64,000 nt of DNA from Ruminococcus sp. (lineage in GTDB: Bacteria; Bacillota; Clostridia; Oscillospirales; Ruminococcaceae): assembly GCA_031262105.1 (NCBI GenBank), contig JAISIH010000011.1, positions 62,001 to 126,000 of the forward strand. The letters are read 5' to 3'. Position 1 is the first letter of the stretch. Each line of letters begins with the position of its first letter. Shown piece after piece: positions 29,469 through 38,009 of the stretch. The notes under the pieces are model-generated. The model did no database searches. It was not told the DNA's origin and was given only the letters and a program-made list of their open reading frames with translations. The position numbers and the translations under genes were made by a program.

Positions 29469-30584
29469 ATGAGAAGAAGAAAAAATACGCTCCGCCAAGC
29501 GGGGATTTATCTGCTTTTGCTTATAGTCTCGCCGTTTGTCTGCGCGGCGGTCGTAAAAACTGTACGCGAACCGTTAGGGCTTATCTATCCCGAGCCGCCG
29601 GTTACAGAGGCGTTTACGGCTACAACCGAAGTAATATCTCCCGCAAAAAATACTTTCCGTATAATTACAGACGACAGCTTTATAAAATCAGACGGCGGCT
29701 TGCATATCCCCTCTTCGCATGACGAAGATATTGTTTTTACCCCCGACAAACCCGAAAGCCCGCCGGAGACAGATACCGCTTATCCCGGCACGGACGGCAC
29801 GGTTGATATTGTCACTTACGGGAAGATGAGCGGCAGCTCTTACATAGACATAGGCGGCGGCCAGATTCGGAACATGACCGACCTCTCCCCCGAAACCCTG
29901 ACGGACACGGTGACAGAGATTGCTTATGCTCCATTTTTGCGCGACGGCACCCCCGAAATTCTTATCTATCACACCCACGCAACCGAAAGCTATCTGCCCG
30001 TTGCGGCGCCAGTTTACGACACAAATTTTCCATTCCGAAGCACCGACCGAAGTATAAATATGGTAGCCGTTGGCAATGCTATAACAGAGGAACTTGAAGC
30101 GGCGGGCTTCGGCGTAATCCACGACACATCCCTTTACGATGAAGAAAGCTACAACGGCTCTTACGAAGCCTCCCGTGCCGGTGTCAAGCGGATTTTAGCC
30201 GAAAATCCCGGCATAAAGGTTGTCCTTGACGTTCACAGAGACGCCCTCCAAAAATCCGACACCGAAATCGTCGCCCCTGTCGCAACAATAAACGGCATTG
30301 ACGCCGCGCAGATTATGATCGTTTCAAACTGCACCTCAGACAGCCTAAAGTACCCCATCCCCGATTATATGGAAAACCTAAATCTCGCAGTGCAGATTAA
30401 CTCATCGGCAGAAGCTCTTTACCCCGGCTTAATGCGCCCGATCCTCTTCGATTACAGGCAGTATAACCAAGACCTCTCACCCGGCGCGTTACTAATAGAA
30501 GTCGGCGGTCACGGGAATTCATTAGGGCAGGCAATTTATGCAGGAAAACTTTTCGGGCAATCTCTCGCGAAGGCATTAAAATAA
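29469..30584 (+). CDS. spoIIP: stage II sporulation protein P
   Basis: ILIYHTHATESYLP, VLDVHRDALQKSD, LLIEVGGHGNSLGQAIYA; start moved from 29394 to ATG 29469 (MRRRKNTLRQAGIYLLLLIV) behind an SD-like sequence. Confidence 0.93.
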   Translation: MRRRKNTLRQAGIYLLLLIVSPFVCAAVVKTVREPLGLIYPEPPVTEAFTATTEVISPAKNTFRIITDDSFIKSDGGLHIPSSHDEDIVFTPDKPESPPETDTAYPGTDGTVDIVTYGKMSGSSYIDIGGGQIRNMTDLSPETLTDTVTEIAYAPFLRDGTPEILIYHTHATESYLPVAAPVYDTNFPFRSTDRSINMVAVGNAITEELEAAGFGVIHDTSLYDEESYNGSYEASRAGVKRILAENPGIKVVLDVHRDALQKSDTEIVAPVATINGIDAAQIMIVSNCTSDSLKYPIPDYMENLNLAVQINSSAEALYPGLMRPILFDYRQYNQDLSPGALLIEVGGHGNSLGQAIYAGKLFGQSLAKALK

Positions 30585-30823
30585 TGAAGTTGTTTATATT
30601 TTTCAGGCGTTATTTCCATGTTGACGGGTCAAGGCGCGAAAAATTATTCTGCAAGTTAACCCTTGCTTTGTCGGGGATTATACTTACAGTATTATGCCTT
30701 GCCGGTTATGCAGTTGTGTATGCAAGATGTTATGATATTATGAACGACACGCCGCTGACGATAATTGATTATAACGAAGAAGAAACTGTTTTAACATTTT
30801 TAGGTACGAGGTACAAGTTTTAA
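30584..30823 (+). CDS. small single-pass membrane protein of unknown function
   Basis: 79 aa, one TM, 1-bp overlap with the spoIIP stop codon. Confidence 0.6.
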   Translation: MKLFIFFRRYFHVDGSRREKLFCKLTLALSGIILTVLCLAGYAVVYARCYDIMNDTPLTIIDYNEEETVLTFLGTRYKF

Positions 30824-30831
30824 AAGCGCGA

Positions 30832-30863
30832 AAAAAATGCCCGAAATAAATCGGGCATTTTTT
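30832..30863. terminator. bidirectional intrinsic terminator
   Basis: AAAAAATGCCCG-AAATAAAT-CGGGCATTTTTT between convergent genes. Confidence 0.92.
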
Positions 30864-30898
30864 GAAACAAATTTGCAACAAACTGTTTCTGCGGCTTA

Positions 30899-31918
30899 TT
30901 ATTGGAGAAGCTGGAGAACGCCCTGCGGGATCTGATTCGCTTGTGCGAGCATGGACTGCGAAGCGTTCGTGAGGATCTGAGCCTTGGAGAGCTCGATGAT
31001 CTGATCGGCAATGTTAGTATCACGAATACGGGATTCTGCACCCATGATGTTTTCGTTAGTAACATTGAGGTTGTTGATCTTGTGGTTGAGACGGTTATCC
31101 ATAGCACCGAGCTGCGCTCTGACAAGAGAAGTCTTGTTGATAGCGTGGTCGATCTTGTCTATGGTGATGTTGGCGTTGAGCTGGGTCGAAAGGTTAACTT
31201 CCGAAGTAGCCCAAAGTCCTAAGCCTGTAGCGGAAACGTCCATATCAGCGGTTAACGAGCCGATACCTTGAGTTTTCGCCGAAGCTGCAGAACCGAAGGT
31301 GATACCTGCGCCCCATGCGCCGCCCGTGTTACCGGATGCATTAAAAAGGGTCGTGTATACGGTATCATATTTGAAGTCGTAGTTCTTAAGGTCCTTGGTT
31401 CTTGCGCCGACTTGGAAGCTTACAGATGTTACGAGGTTAAGGCCGGTTGTACCAACACGGGTACTTTGGCTGTTAACTTCGGAAGTATCTGTTAAAGCTG
31501 TGCCGTTTGTAAGGATGGAAACGCCGTTGTAGTCGGTTGCGGAGATGTCGTTGAGTTCCTTTGTGAGCTGTTCGTACTCAAGTTCGATTGCGGCACGGTC
31601 TGTCTCGTTAGAGTAGATACCGTTGGCAGATTGAGTAGCAAGGGTTTTCATTCTGTTGAGGATCGCATGGGTCTCAGTGAGCGCACCTTCAAAGGTTTGG
31701 ATCATTGAGATGCCGTCTTCAGCATTCGCAACAGCCTGAGTTAAGCCTGCGGATTGAGCTCTCATCTTCTCGGAAACTGCGAGGCCGGCTGCGTTATCGC
31801 CTGCACGGTTGATCTTTAAGCCCGAGGATAATTTCTCAATTGCGCTTGCTGTCATCTTGGTGTTCTTGTTGTAAAAGCCTCTTGCGTTCTCCGCGGTCAT
31901 ATTGTGATATACTACCAT
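30899..31918 (-). CDS. flagellin
   Basis: N-terminal D0/D1 SAIEKLSSGLKINRAGDNAAGLAVSEKMRAQSAGLTQAVANAEDGISMIQTFEGALTETHAILNRMKTLATQSANG; C-terminal IRDTNIADQIIELSKAQILTNASQSMLAQANQIPQGVLQLLQ. Confidence 0.97.
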   Translation of the reverse strand: MVVYHNMTAENARGFYNKNTKMTASAIEKLSSGLKINRAGDNAAGLAVSEKMRAQSAGLTQAVANAEDGISMIQTFEGALTETHAILNRMKTLATQSANGIYSNETDRAAIELEYEQLTKELNDISATDYNGVSILTNGTALTDTSEVNSQSTRVGTTGLNLVTSVSFQVGARTKDLKNYDFKYDTVYTTLFNASGNTGGAWGAGITFGSAASAKTQGIGSLTADMDVSATGLGLWATSEVNLSTQLNANITIDKIDHAINKTSLVRAQLGAMDNRLNHKINNLNVTNENIMGAESRIRDTNIADQIIELSKAQILTNASQSMLAQANQIPQGVLQLLQ

Positions 31919-31948
31919 AATAATACCTCCTGTATTATTGTAAAAATA

Positions 31949-32044
31949 TTAATCCGACTCATTCGGATAGACCGTCGCGTTCCTGTTTACGCCGGCAGGT
32001 TAGCTCATCACATATTATTCGAGCCGCATATTCGCCTAATATGT
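31949..32044 (-). ncRNA. candidate structured 5' leader of the flagellin mRNA
   Basis: Successive inverted repeats on the minus strand: ACATATTA/TAATATGT, CCTG-CCGGCGTAAA-CAGG, ATCCGA-ATGAG-TCGGAT, about 30 nt upstream of the start. Confidence 0.5.
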
Positions 32045-32098
32045 AACTTCTGCTGTGTCTCCCGCTTTAACATTCCCGTTTCAGGTGCTTGTAATGTT

Positions 32099-32125
32099 AT
32101 ATCGGACATCTTCGCCGAAACTTAA
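32099..32125 (-). promoter_or_regulatory. possible sigma-28/SigD-type promoter for flagellin
   Basis: Minus strand TTAA-N15-TCCGATAT, close to the TAAA-N15-GCCGATAT consensus. Confidence 0.45.
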
Positions 32126-32188
32126 ATTTTTTATTGTTAATTTTAAGTTAACTTAATGTGAATAAAATAATAATTTTCGCACTTACTA

Positions 32189-32217
32189 TTGACAAAAGAA
32201 ATGTCAGATGGTATAAT
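32189..32217 (+). promoter_or_regulatory. sigma-A promoter of the feo operon
   Basis: TTGACA (32189-32194), 17-bp spacer, TATAAT (32212-32217). Confidence 0.9.
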
Positions 32218-32220
32218 GTG

Positions 32221-32250
32221 TTTAGCAGTTAGCATATGCTAACTGCTAAA
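32221..32250. promoter_or_regulatory. 30-bp perfect palindrome at the feo transcription start, putative metalloregulator operator
   Basis: TTTAGCAGTTAGCAT|ATGCTAACTGCTAAA, immediately 3' of the -10 box and upstream of feoA. Confidence 0.85.
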
Positions 32251-32274
32251 TCAAGGCAAAGGTGAGCTTTTATT

Positions 32275-32502
32275 ATGAAAACACTTGACGGGGTTAGGGT
32301 CGGGAAAAGGGCGGCTGTAACGAAGATTTTGGGGGAAGGTGCCTTAAAGCGGCATATCCTCGACATGGGGATAACCAAAGGCACGGTTATCGAAGTCAGG
32401 AAGGCTGCCCCGTTCGGCGACCCGATACAGGTTAACGTCCGCGGGTTTGAACTGATGCTCAGAAAAGAAGATGCGAAGATTATAGCGGTAGAAATGGTGT
32501 AA
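32275..32502 (+). CDS. feoA: FeoA family protein
   Basis: 75 aa SH3-like, ALKRHILDMGITKGTVIEVRKAAPFGDPIQVNVRGFELMLRKEDAKIIAVE; upstream of feoB. Confidence 0.93.
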   Translation: MKTLDGVRVGKRAAVTKILGEGALKRHILDMGITKGTVIEVRKAAPFGDPIQVNVRGFELMLRKEDAKIIAVEMV

Positions 32503-32504
32503 AT

Positions 32505-34529
32505 ATGAATGTGTCTATAGCTTTAGCCGGCAATCCAAACAGCGGGAAGACTACTGTTTTTAATGCGCTTACCGGCGGCGATCAATATGTCGGGAACTGG
32601 GCGGGGGTTACGGTTGAGAAGAAGACCGGGCATCTTAAGACTGACAAGGCAGTCCATATAACCGATCTGCCGGGGATTTATGCGCTTTCGCCCTACAGCC
32701 CGGAGGAGATTGTCTCGCACGATTTCCTTATGGGGAAGAGCGGCGAAAAGCCGGATGTTATCCTTGATATTGTTGACGCTTCAAATATCGAGCGAAACCT
32801 TTATCTCACGACACAGCTTGCGCAGACGGGTATTCCGATTATCCTTGTCCTTAATATGATGGACCTTGTTAACAGGCACGGGGATAAGCTTGATGCCGCA
32901 AAGCTCGGCGAAGCTCTCGGCGTTCCGATTTTTGAGGCTTCCGCCCTGCACGAACAGGGGCTTGCGGAGGCGGCGAAGAGGGCTGTCGAGATCGGGAGCG
33001 TTTCTCACAAGCCTTATCACGAGCGTATTCATGTTGAATTTTCGGAGACCACCGCGAAGGCACTCGAGGCGATAAAGGCGGTTGCGGGGGCGAATATGCC
33101 GAAAACCCGCCCCGCAATACATTTTGCGATTGACCTTTTTGAACGGACGGCCTCTGCCCAATCGGAGCTTGGCTTGTCGGGATTACAGATGGAGTCGATC
33201 GAGAAGATTATCTCCGACGCGGAAAAAGCCCTCGGCGACGACAGCGAGTCAATTATCGCGAAGGAACGCTACGATTATATCGCGAAAGTTTTGTCAACCT
33301 GTTACCAAAAGAGCGACAGGGAGAGCTTCTCCGATAAAATCGACCGCTTTGTCACGAACAAATACCTTGCCATCCCGATTTTTGCGGTTGTAATGTTTTT
33401 GGTATACTATATATCTGTCGCAACAATCGGCGCAATCGGGACGAATTGGGTTAACGACGTTCTGTTCGGGGAATGGGTTCCCGCCGCCGTCGGGGACGCC
33501 CTTACAGCCGTTTCCGCCGCGCCGTGGTTACATTCGCTTATCGTTGACGGAATAATCGCGGGGGTCGGGGCTGTGCTTGGGTTTTTGCCGCAGATGGCGG
33601 TGCTGTTTTTGCTGCTGTCGCTCCTTGAAGACTGCGGTTATATGTCGCGGATTGCCTTTATTTTAGATAGAGTTTTCCGAAAATTCGGGCTGTCGGGGAA
33701 GTCGTTTATACCGTTTCTTGTAAGCACCGGCTGCGGCGTTCCGGGGATAATGGCGGCACGTCCGATTGAAGACGAGAGCCAACGTCGTATAACCATAATC
33801 AGCACAACCTTCATGCCCTGTTCGGCGAAGCTCCCGATTATCGCGATGATTGCGGGGGGGCTTTTCGGGAACTCCGCGTGGGTTGCGTTCTCCGCCTATC
33901 TTGCGGGGATTGCGGCGATAATCCTCTCGGGGCTTATCCTAAAAGGCTTTAAGAAGCTTAAGGTTTCGGAAATGCCGTTTGTAATGGAACTCCCCTCTTA
34001 TCATGCGCCGCGCCTAAAAAACATCTTCCGCCATACGTGGAACCAGCTTAAGGCGTTCATCATCAAAGCCGGTACAATTATATTCGCGGCTTCGGTGTTA
34101 ATATGGCTTCTCTCGAACTTCGGATTCAATGACGGAAGCTTCGGCATGGTCGATTCCGAACACTCAATTCTCTCCTATATCGGGCGGGTTGTAGCTCCGC
34201 TTTTTATACCGCTCGGCTTCGGCACGTGGCAGATGGCTGTCGCGTCGATTACGGGGATTGCCGCGAAAGAAAATGTTGTCTCGACATTGTCGGTGCTTTT
34301 TTCAGCCGGGCAAGGGGGCATCGACACGATTCTATCCTCTCACCTCACCGCCCCCGCCGCCTACAGCTTCCTGCTATTTAATCTGCTCTGCGCCCCCTGC
34401 TTTGCGGCAATAGGCGCGGTGCGGCGCGAGATGAACAGCACAAAATGGACGTTATTCGCGCTTTTATATCAAACCGCATTCGCGTACGTTGTATCACTTC
34501 TTGTCTATAATATATGGAGGCTGATATGA
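32505..34529 (+). CDS. feoB: ferrous iron transport protein B
   Basis: ALAGNPNSGKTTVFNALTGGDQYVGNWAGVTVEKKTG, DLPGIYALSPYSPEE, C-terminal gate domains. Confidence 0.98.
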   Translation: MNVSIALAGNPNSGKTTVFNALTGGDQYVGNWAGVTVEKKTGHLKTDKAVHITDLPGIYALSPYSPEEIVSHDFLMGKSGEKPDVILDIVDASNIERNLYLTTQLAQTGIPIILVLNMMDLVNRHGDKLDAAKLGEALGVPIFEASALHEQGLAEAAKRAVEIGSVSHKPYHERIHVEFSETTAKALEAIKAVAGANMPKTRPAIHFAIDLFERTASAQSELGLSGLQMESIEKIISDAEKALGDDSESIIAKERYDYIAKVLSTCYQKSDRESFSDKIDRFVTNKYLAIPIFAVVMFLVYYISVATIGAIGTNWVNDVLFGEWVPAAVGDALTAVSAAPWLHSLIVDGIIAGVGAVLGFLPQMAVLFLLLSLLEDCGYMSRIAFILDRVFRKFGLSGKSFIPFLVSTGCGVPGIMAARPIEDESQRRITIISTTFMPCSAKLPIIAMIAGGLFGNSAWVAFSAYLAGIAAIILSGLILKGFKKLKVSEMPFVMELPSYHAPRLKNIFRHTWNQLKAFIIKAGTIIFAASVLIWLLSNFGFNDGSFGMVDSEHSILSYIGRVVAPLFIPLGFGTWQMAVASITGIAAKENVVSTLSVLFSAGQGGIDTILSSHLTAPAAYSFLLFNLLCAPCFAAIGAVRREMNSTKWTLFALLYQTAFAYVVSLLVYNIWRLI

Positions 34530-34681
34530 ATACATTTATCGGCTCTGCGATAGTAATACTAATTCTGATAACGTTATTGGCTTTCGCTGTCGGTTACATG
34601 ATAAAGCAAAAAAAGAAAGGGCATTGTGCAACCTGCCCTTACTATGAGAACTGTGAGAAACGGAAAAAAGAGGAGCATTAA
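34526..34681 (+). CDS. FeoB-associated Cys-rich small membrane protein (51 aa)
   Basis: Not in the supplied ORF track. MNTFIGSAIVILILITLLAFAVGYMIKQKKKGHCATCPYYENCEKRKKEEH; ATGA overlap with feoB. Confidence 0.85.
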   Translation: MNTFIGSAIVILILITLLAFAVGYMIKQKKKGHCATCPYYENCEKRKKEEH

Positions 34682-34695
34682 GTCTCCTCTTTTTT
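34664..34695. terminator. bidirectional terminator embedded in two convergent coding ends
   Basis: AAAAAAGAGGAG-CATTAAGT-CTCCTCTTTTTT; contains both stop codons. Confidence 0.88.
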
Positions 34696-35346
34696 GGTAT
34701 TGAAAAAGTCTCTCAGTTCTTCGAGCGTTGGATTATAAAGTAAAGGAATATCGAAGATACTTAACAGCCTCTCGACGAAATCGAGATATTTTTTTGTTTC
34801 TGTTGCCGAAATTTTCTCGTGCGGAATGATTACGGCGCAGATTATCTGTGATTCGTCGTATATTAGGTAGTCGATGTAGCGGTCGCGGAGGAAGGCTTTA
34901 TAGGGGGCATAACTGCTCCCGGCGGAGGAAAAAAGATCCTCGAGCCGCACATAGAACGACACGGAATGGGGCAGATGACGGATTGCAGGGTGGATAACAG
35001 TTTTATAGTATTCGGAAGAGCCGGGCGTTTTTGAGAAGACGAAGGCTTTTTTTATGTCCTCGTCGGTGGGGTATGACAGATTTGCCTGTATGAACATATC
35101 TTCGGCGGGGGCATCTGCTTTATCGGCGGTTTGACTTGCGAAAGAAAGAAGCTCCCTGCGAAGGTTGGCGATGTCCATATTTTGAATTTGATACAATTTC
35201 AAAAGATTTGTGACACAGCCCTCGATAGTCAATGCACGTCTGTTGAATGATTCCGACAGCATAATGACGATTTTTTTAAGCTCGGCAATATCTTCACAGC
35301 TTGATTTACCGTTTTCGTCAGGTTCTGTCCATGAAAACAATCCCAT
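34678..35346 (-). CDS. DUF2726-like protein
   Basis: SFYVRLEDLFSS...KAFLRDRYIDYLIYDESQIICAVIIPHEKIS...FVERLLSIFDIPLLYN. Confidence 0.6.
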   Translation of the reverse strand: MGLFSWTEPDENGKSSCEDIAELKKIVIMLSESFNRRALTIEGCVTNLLKLYQIQNMDIANLRRELLSFASQTADKADAPAEDMFIQANLSYPTDEDIKKAFVFSKTPGSSEYYKTVIHPAIRHLPHSVSFYVRLEDLFSSAGSSYAPYKAFLRDRYIDYLIYDESQIICAVIIPHEKISATETKKYLDFVERLLSIFDIPLLYNPTLEELRDFFNTKKEET

Positions 35347-35371
35347 TTTTACTTCACCCTTTAGTTTTCGT

Positions 35372-37981
35372 CTACCTTAAATATCCGCTTAAAACGCGCA
35401 GGAATTTGTCGGCATCTATCGGCTTTGAAATATGGTCGTTCATGCCGGCTTCTTTACAGCGGTTTTCGTCTTCCTTAAAGGCATTCGCCGTCATTGCGAT
35501 TATCGGAATAGTCTTGTTAAACGCCCTTATTTCGCGGGTCGCGGTAAGTCCGTCCATAACCGGCATCTGCATATCCATGAGGATAAGGTCGTATGAATTT
35601 TCTTCCACAAGCTTTACGGCAATTTCGCCGTTTTCAGCCTCGTCGATAACACAGCCGGAGTCTTCAAGAAGTGCCGAAACGATAAGGCGGTTAACCTCAA
35701 CATCTTCGGTAACTAAAATCTGCTTCCCCTTAAAGCTGACGAGGATTTCGCCCCCATCGCTTTCAGCATCAATAATCTCGCCGCCGAATTTCGCCGGAAT
35801 AGATATAGTGAAGGTCGAACCTTTTCCGACTTCTGATATAACGGTAAGGTCGCCCTCCATAAGCTCGGAAATTTTCTTGCTTATCGCAAGCCCGAGACCG
35901 CTCCCGCCGAAACGCCTTGTTATAGATGTATCCGCCTGCTCGAAGCTGTCGAAGAGTTTTTCTAAATTTTCGGGTGCGATGCCGATGCCTGTGTCCGACA
36001 CGGCGACGGACAGCCTGTTATCCTCCGAAAGTGTTCCGCGGACAGAGACCGTTCCGCCCTCGGGGGTGAATTTAACGGCGTTAGAGAGAAGGTTAACGAT
36101 AATCTGCGAAAGGCGGAGTTCGTCCGAAATAAGGTAGTTTGTAAATTTAAGCGTTTTCGGCGTGTCGAGGGTTATATTCTTCTCCTTTGCAAGCGGCGCA
36201 ATGACGTTAATCGAGTTCATCATCATCTTGCAGAAATCGAAATCTTCGCGGACAAGCTCCATCTTCCCGCTCTCGATCTTCGATATGTCGAGGACGTCGT
36301 TAATGAGGTTAAGCAGGCGGTTGCTCGCCTCGGAGGTGTTGTTAAGATAGAGGCGAACCTTCTCGGGGACGTCCTCTTTCATTGCAAGCGCAGTCATGCC
36401 GATAATTGCATTCATCGGCGTGCGGATTTCGTGGGATATGTTCGAGAGGAAAGAAGACTTCGCGGTTGAAGCGGCTTCTGCCTCAAGCTTCGACCGGTTA
36501 AGCTCGGTTACGTCGTTTATAACCGAAAGATAACCGCCGTGGACGCCCTCCGTCGGCGCGTATTTTACGCAGTGGATAGTATAATACCGCTCTGTTTCCG
36601 CTATGAGCCACGAACGCGAAACAACTACCCCGTATTCGAGCCTGTCACATTCTTCAAAGATGTCAACGGCAATATCATACGCTTCTTTCGTCACATAATT
36701 TTTTATCCCCTCAAGATAGTCCATCCCGACAATATCGGTATATGCAAGCCCTGAATTCGCCGGCGCGAATTTCACGATATTTGCGGTTGTGAAGCGGACA
36801 ACCCTGTCGTCGTCGCAGAGGATAATTGTTGTGTCGTCGGGGGTATAAAGCTGTAAGAGCGAGAGGTAGCGTTCCCTTGCCGAAAGTTCCCACGCGAGAG
36901 ACTTCGCACGGAGCAGCGATTCGTAGGTTTCGGAAATATTCGTATGGATTATCATTGCGCCGCCGTGAAGCTCTTTTGTCGCGCCGAAGCGGGTTAGCTG
37001 GGTTGATAAATACGAGTCGGTTACGTCGAGATGGTAAGTCCGTGTAAGCGACGTGCCGGGCTTTTCGGCGAAAATCTCGGTAAGCGCGTTGTCCATATAA
37101 AGCGCGACGCCCTCCCCCAAGATCTCGCGGAGATACTCGATATAATCAAGCCCGGGGACTTCTTCGTTCGCGTATTTTCTGCCGATTGAAAACTCGGACG
37201 CGTGGTTTGTGTTAAGCTTAATAACCCTGTCTTCGTCAACGATTATGAAGTCGCCGTTCGCGGGGTAGTTATGCAAAATGAGGTTGATATAAAGCTCTCT
37301 GACCCGTTCAGACATACCGAAAAGGCTGTCGCGATAGAGCGAAAACGCGAAGATTACAAATACAACGCTGTAAAGTACCGCCGTCAGGTCGATTCTGAAA
37401 ACCTTCGGGAAGAATGTGAAAAGCAGGTTATAGCAGATCGGGAGGAGAATTGAAGCCGAGGCAACGCGTGTCGATACTTTGCCGTGTTTTACGGTATAGA
37501 TCATGAAATTCACGACGGCGAAGATTGAGATAAAGTAACAAACGACGATATGTACGGGGAAAAGCGGACCCCACAGGTAGGTTGCGCCATAGTGTTCATG
37601 CCCGTTATATCTGTACATGAGGTGGGTAAACGGGTTCGTTAAAAGTAAAATTATGTCGGCGGCTGTAAACGCCGCAATGGGGATAGAAAACCACTTCTTA
37701 TCGGCAATTGAAAAATCGTTTAAGCGGAGCGAGAAGAAGAGGGCTGTGAATGGGGTCAGGGTTAAAAACGCATATTTAAGGACGTGGAAACCGGAGTAGA
37801 GGTTATCGGCGACGACGGCATCAAGCCCCGACGCGAGGCAATATCCGAGTATAGCCGCCCCCGAAATCCAGAGCATCCGCTTCAGTTTATCCCCGCGAAG
37901 CGCGGCAAAGTTAAACTGCGCCAACAGGATTAGTATTAGTGTCGTTGAGATGATACAACAGATAAACTGAATAACATTCAT
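35372..37981 (-). CDS. hybrid histidine kinase (7TM sensor - PAS - HisKA - HATPase - REC)
   Basis: N-terminal multi-TM region; SFLSNISHEIRTPMNAIIGMTAL; DTGIGIAPENLEKLFDSFEQADTSITRRFGGSGLGLAI; ILVTEDVEVNRLIV...LMDMQMPVMDGL. Confidence 0.95.
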   Translation of the reverse strand: MNVIQFICCIISTTLILILLAQFNFAALRGDKLKRMLWISGAAILGYCLASGLDAVVADNLYSGFHVLKYAFLTLTPFTALFFSLRLNDFSIADKKWFSIPIAAFTAADIILLLTNPFTHLMYRYNGHEHYGATYLWGPLFPVHIVVCYFISIFAVVNFMIYTVKHGKVSTRVASASILLPICYNLLFTFFPKVFRIDLTAVLYSVVFVIFAFSLYRDSLFGMSERVRELYINLILHNYPANGDFIIVDEDRVIKLNTNHASEFSIGRKYANEEVPGLDYIEYLREILGEGVALYMDNALTEIFAEKPGTSLTRTYHLDVTDSYLSTQLTRFGATKELHGGAMIIHTNISETYESLLRAKSLAWELSARERYLSLLQLYTPDDTTIILCDDDRVVRFTTANIVKFAPANSGLAYTDIVGMDYLEGIKNYVTKEAYDIAVDIFEECDRLEYGVVVSRSWLIAETERYYTIHCVKYAPTEGVHGGYLSVINDVTELNRSKLEAEAASTAKSSFLSNISHEIRTPMNAIIGMTALAMKEDVPEKVRLYLNNTSEASNRLLNLINDVLDISKIESGKMELVREDFDFCKMMMNSINVIAPLAKEKNITLDTPKTLKFTNYLISDELRLSQIIVNLLSNAVKFTPEGGTVSVRGTLSEDNRLSVAVSDTGIGIAPENLEKLFDSFEQADTSITRRFGGSGLGLAISKKISELMEGDLTVISEVGKGSTFTISIPAKFGGEIIDAESDGGEILVSFKGKQILVTEDVEVNRLIVSALLEDSGCVIDEAENGEIAVKLVEENSYDLILMDMQMPVMDGLTATREIRAFNKTIPIIAMTANAFKEDENRCKEAGMNDHISKPIDADKFLRVLSGYLR

Positions 37982-38009
37982 ATTAAAGAAGCTCCGATTT
38001 TTTTAGATG

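Noticed and set aside
31949-32130. c-di-GMP-I (GEMM) riboswitch in the flagellin leader
   Set aside because: Could not find the conserved GEMM core patterns on the minus strand; kept as an unassigned structured leader.
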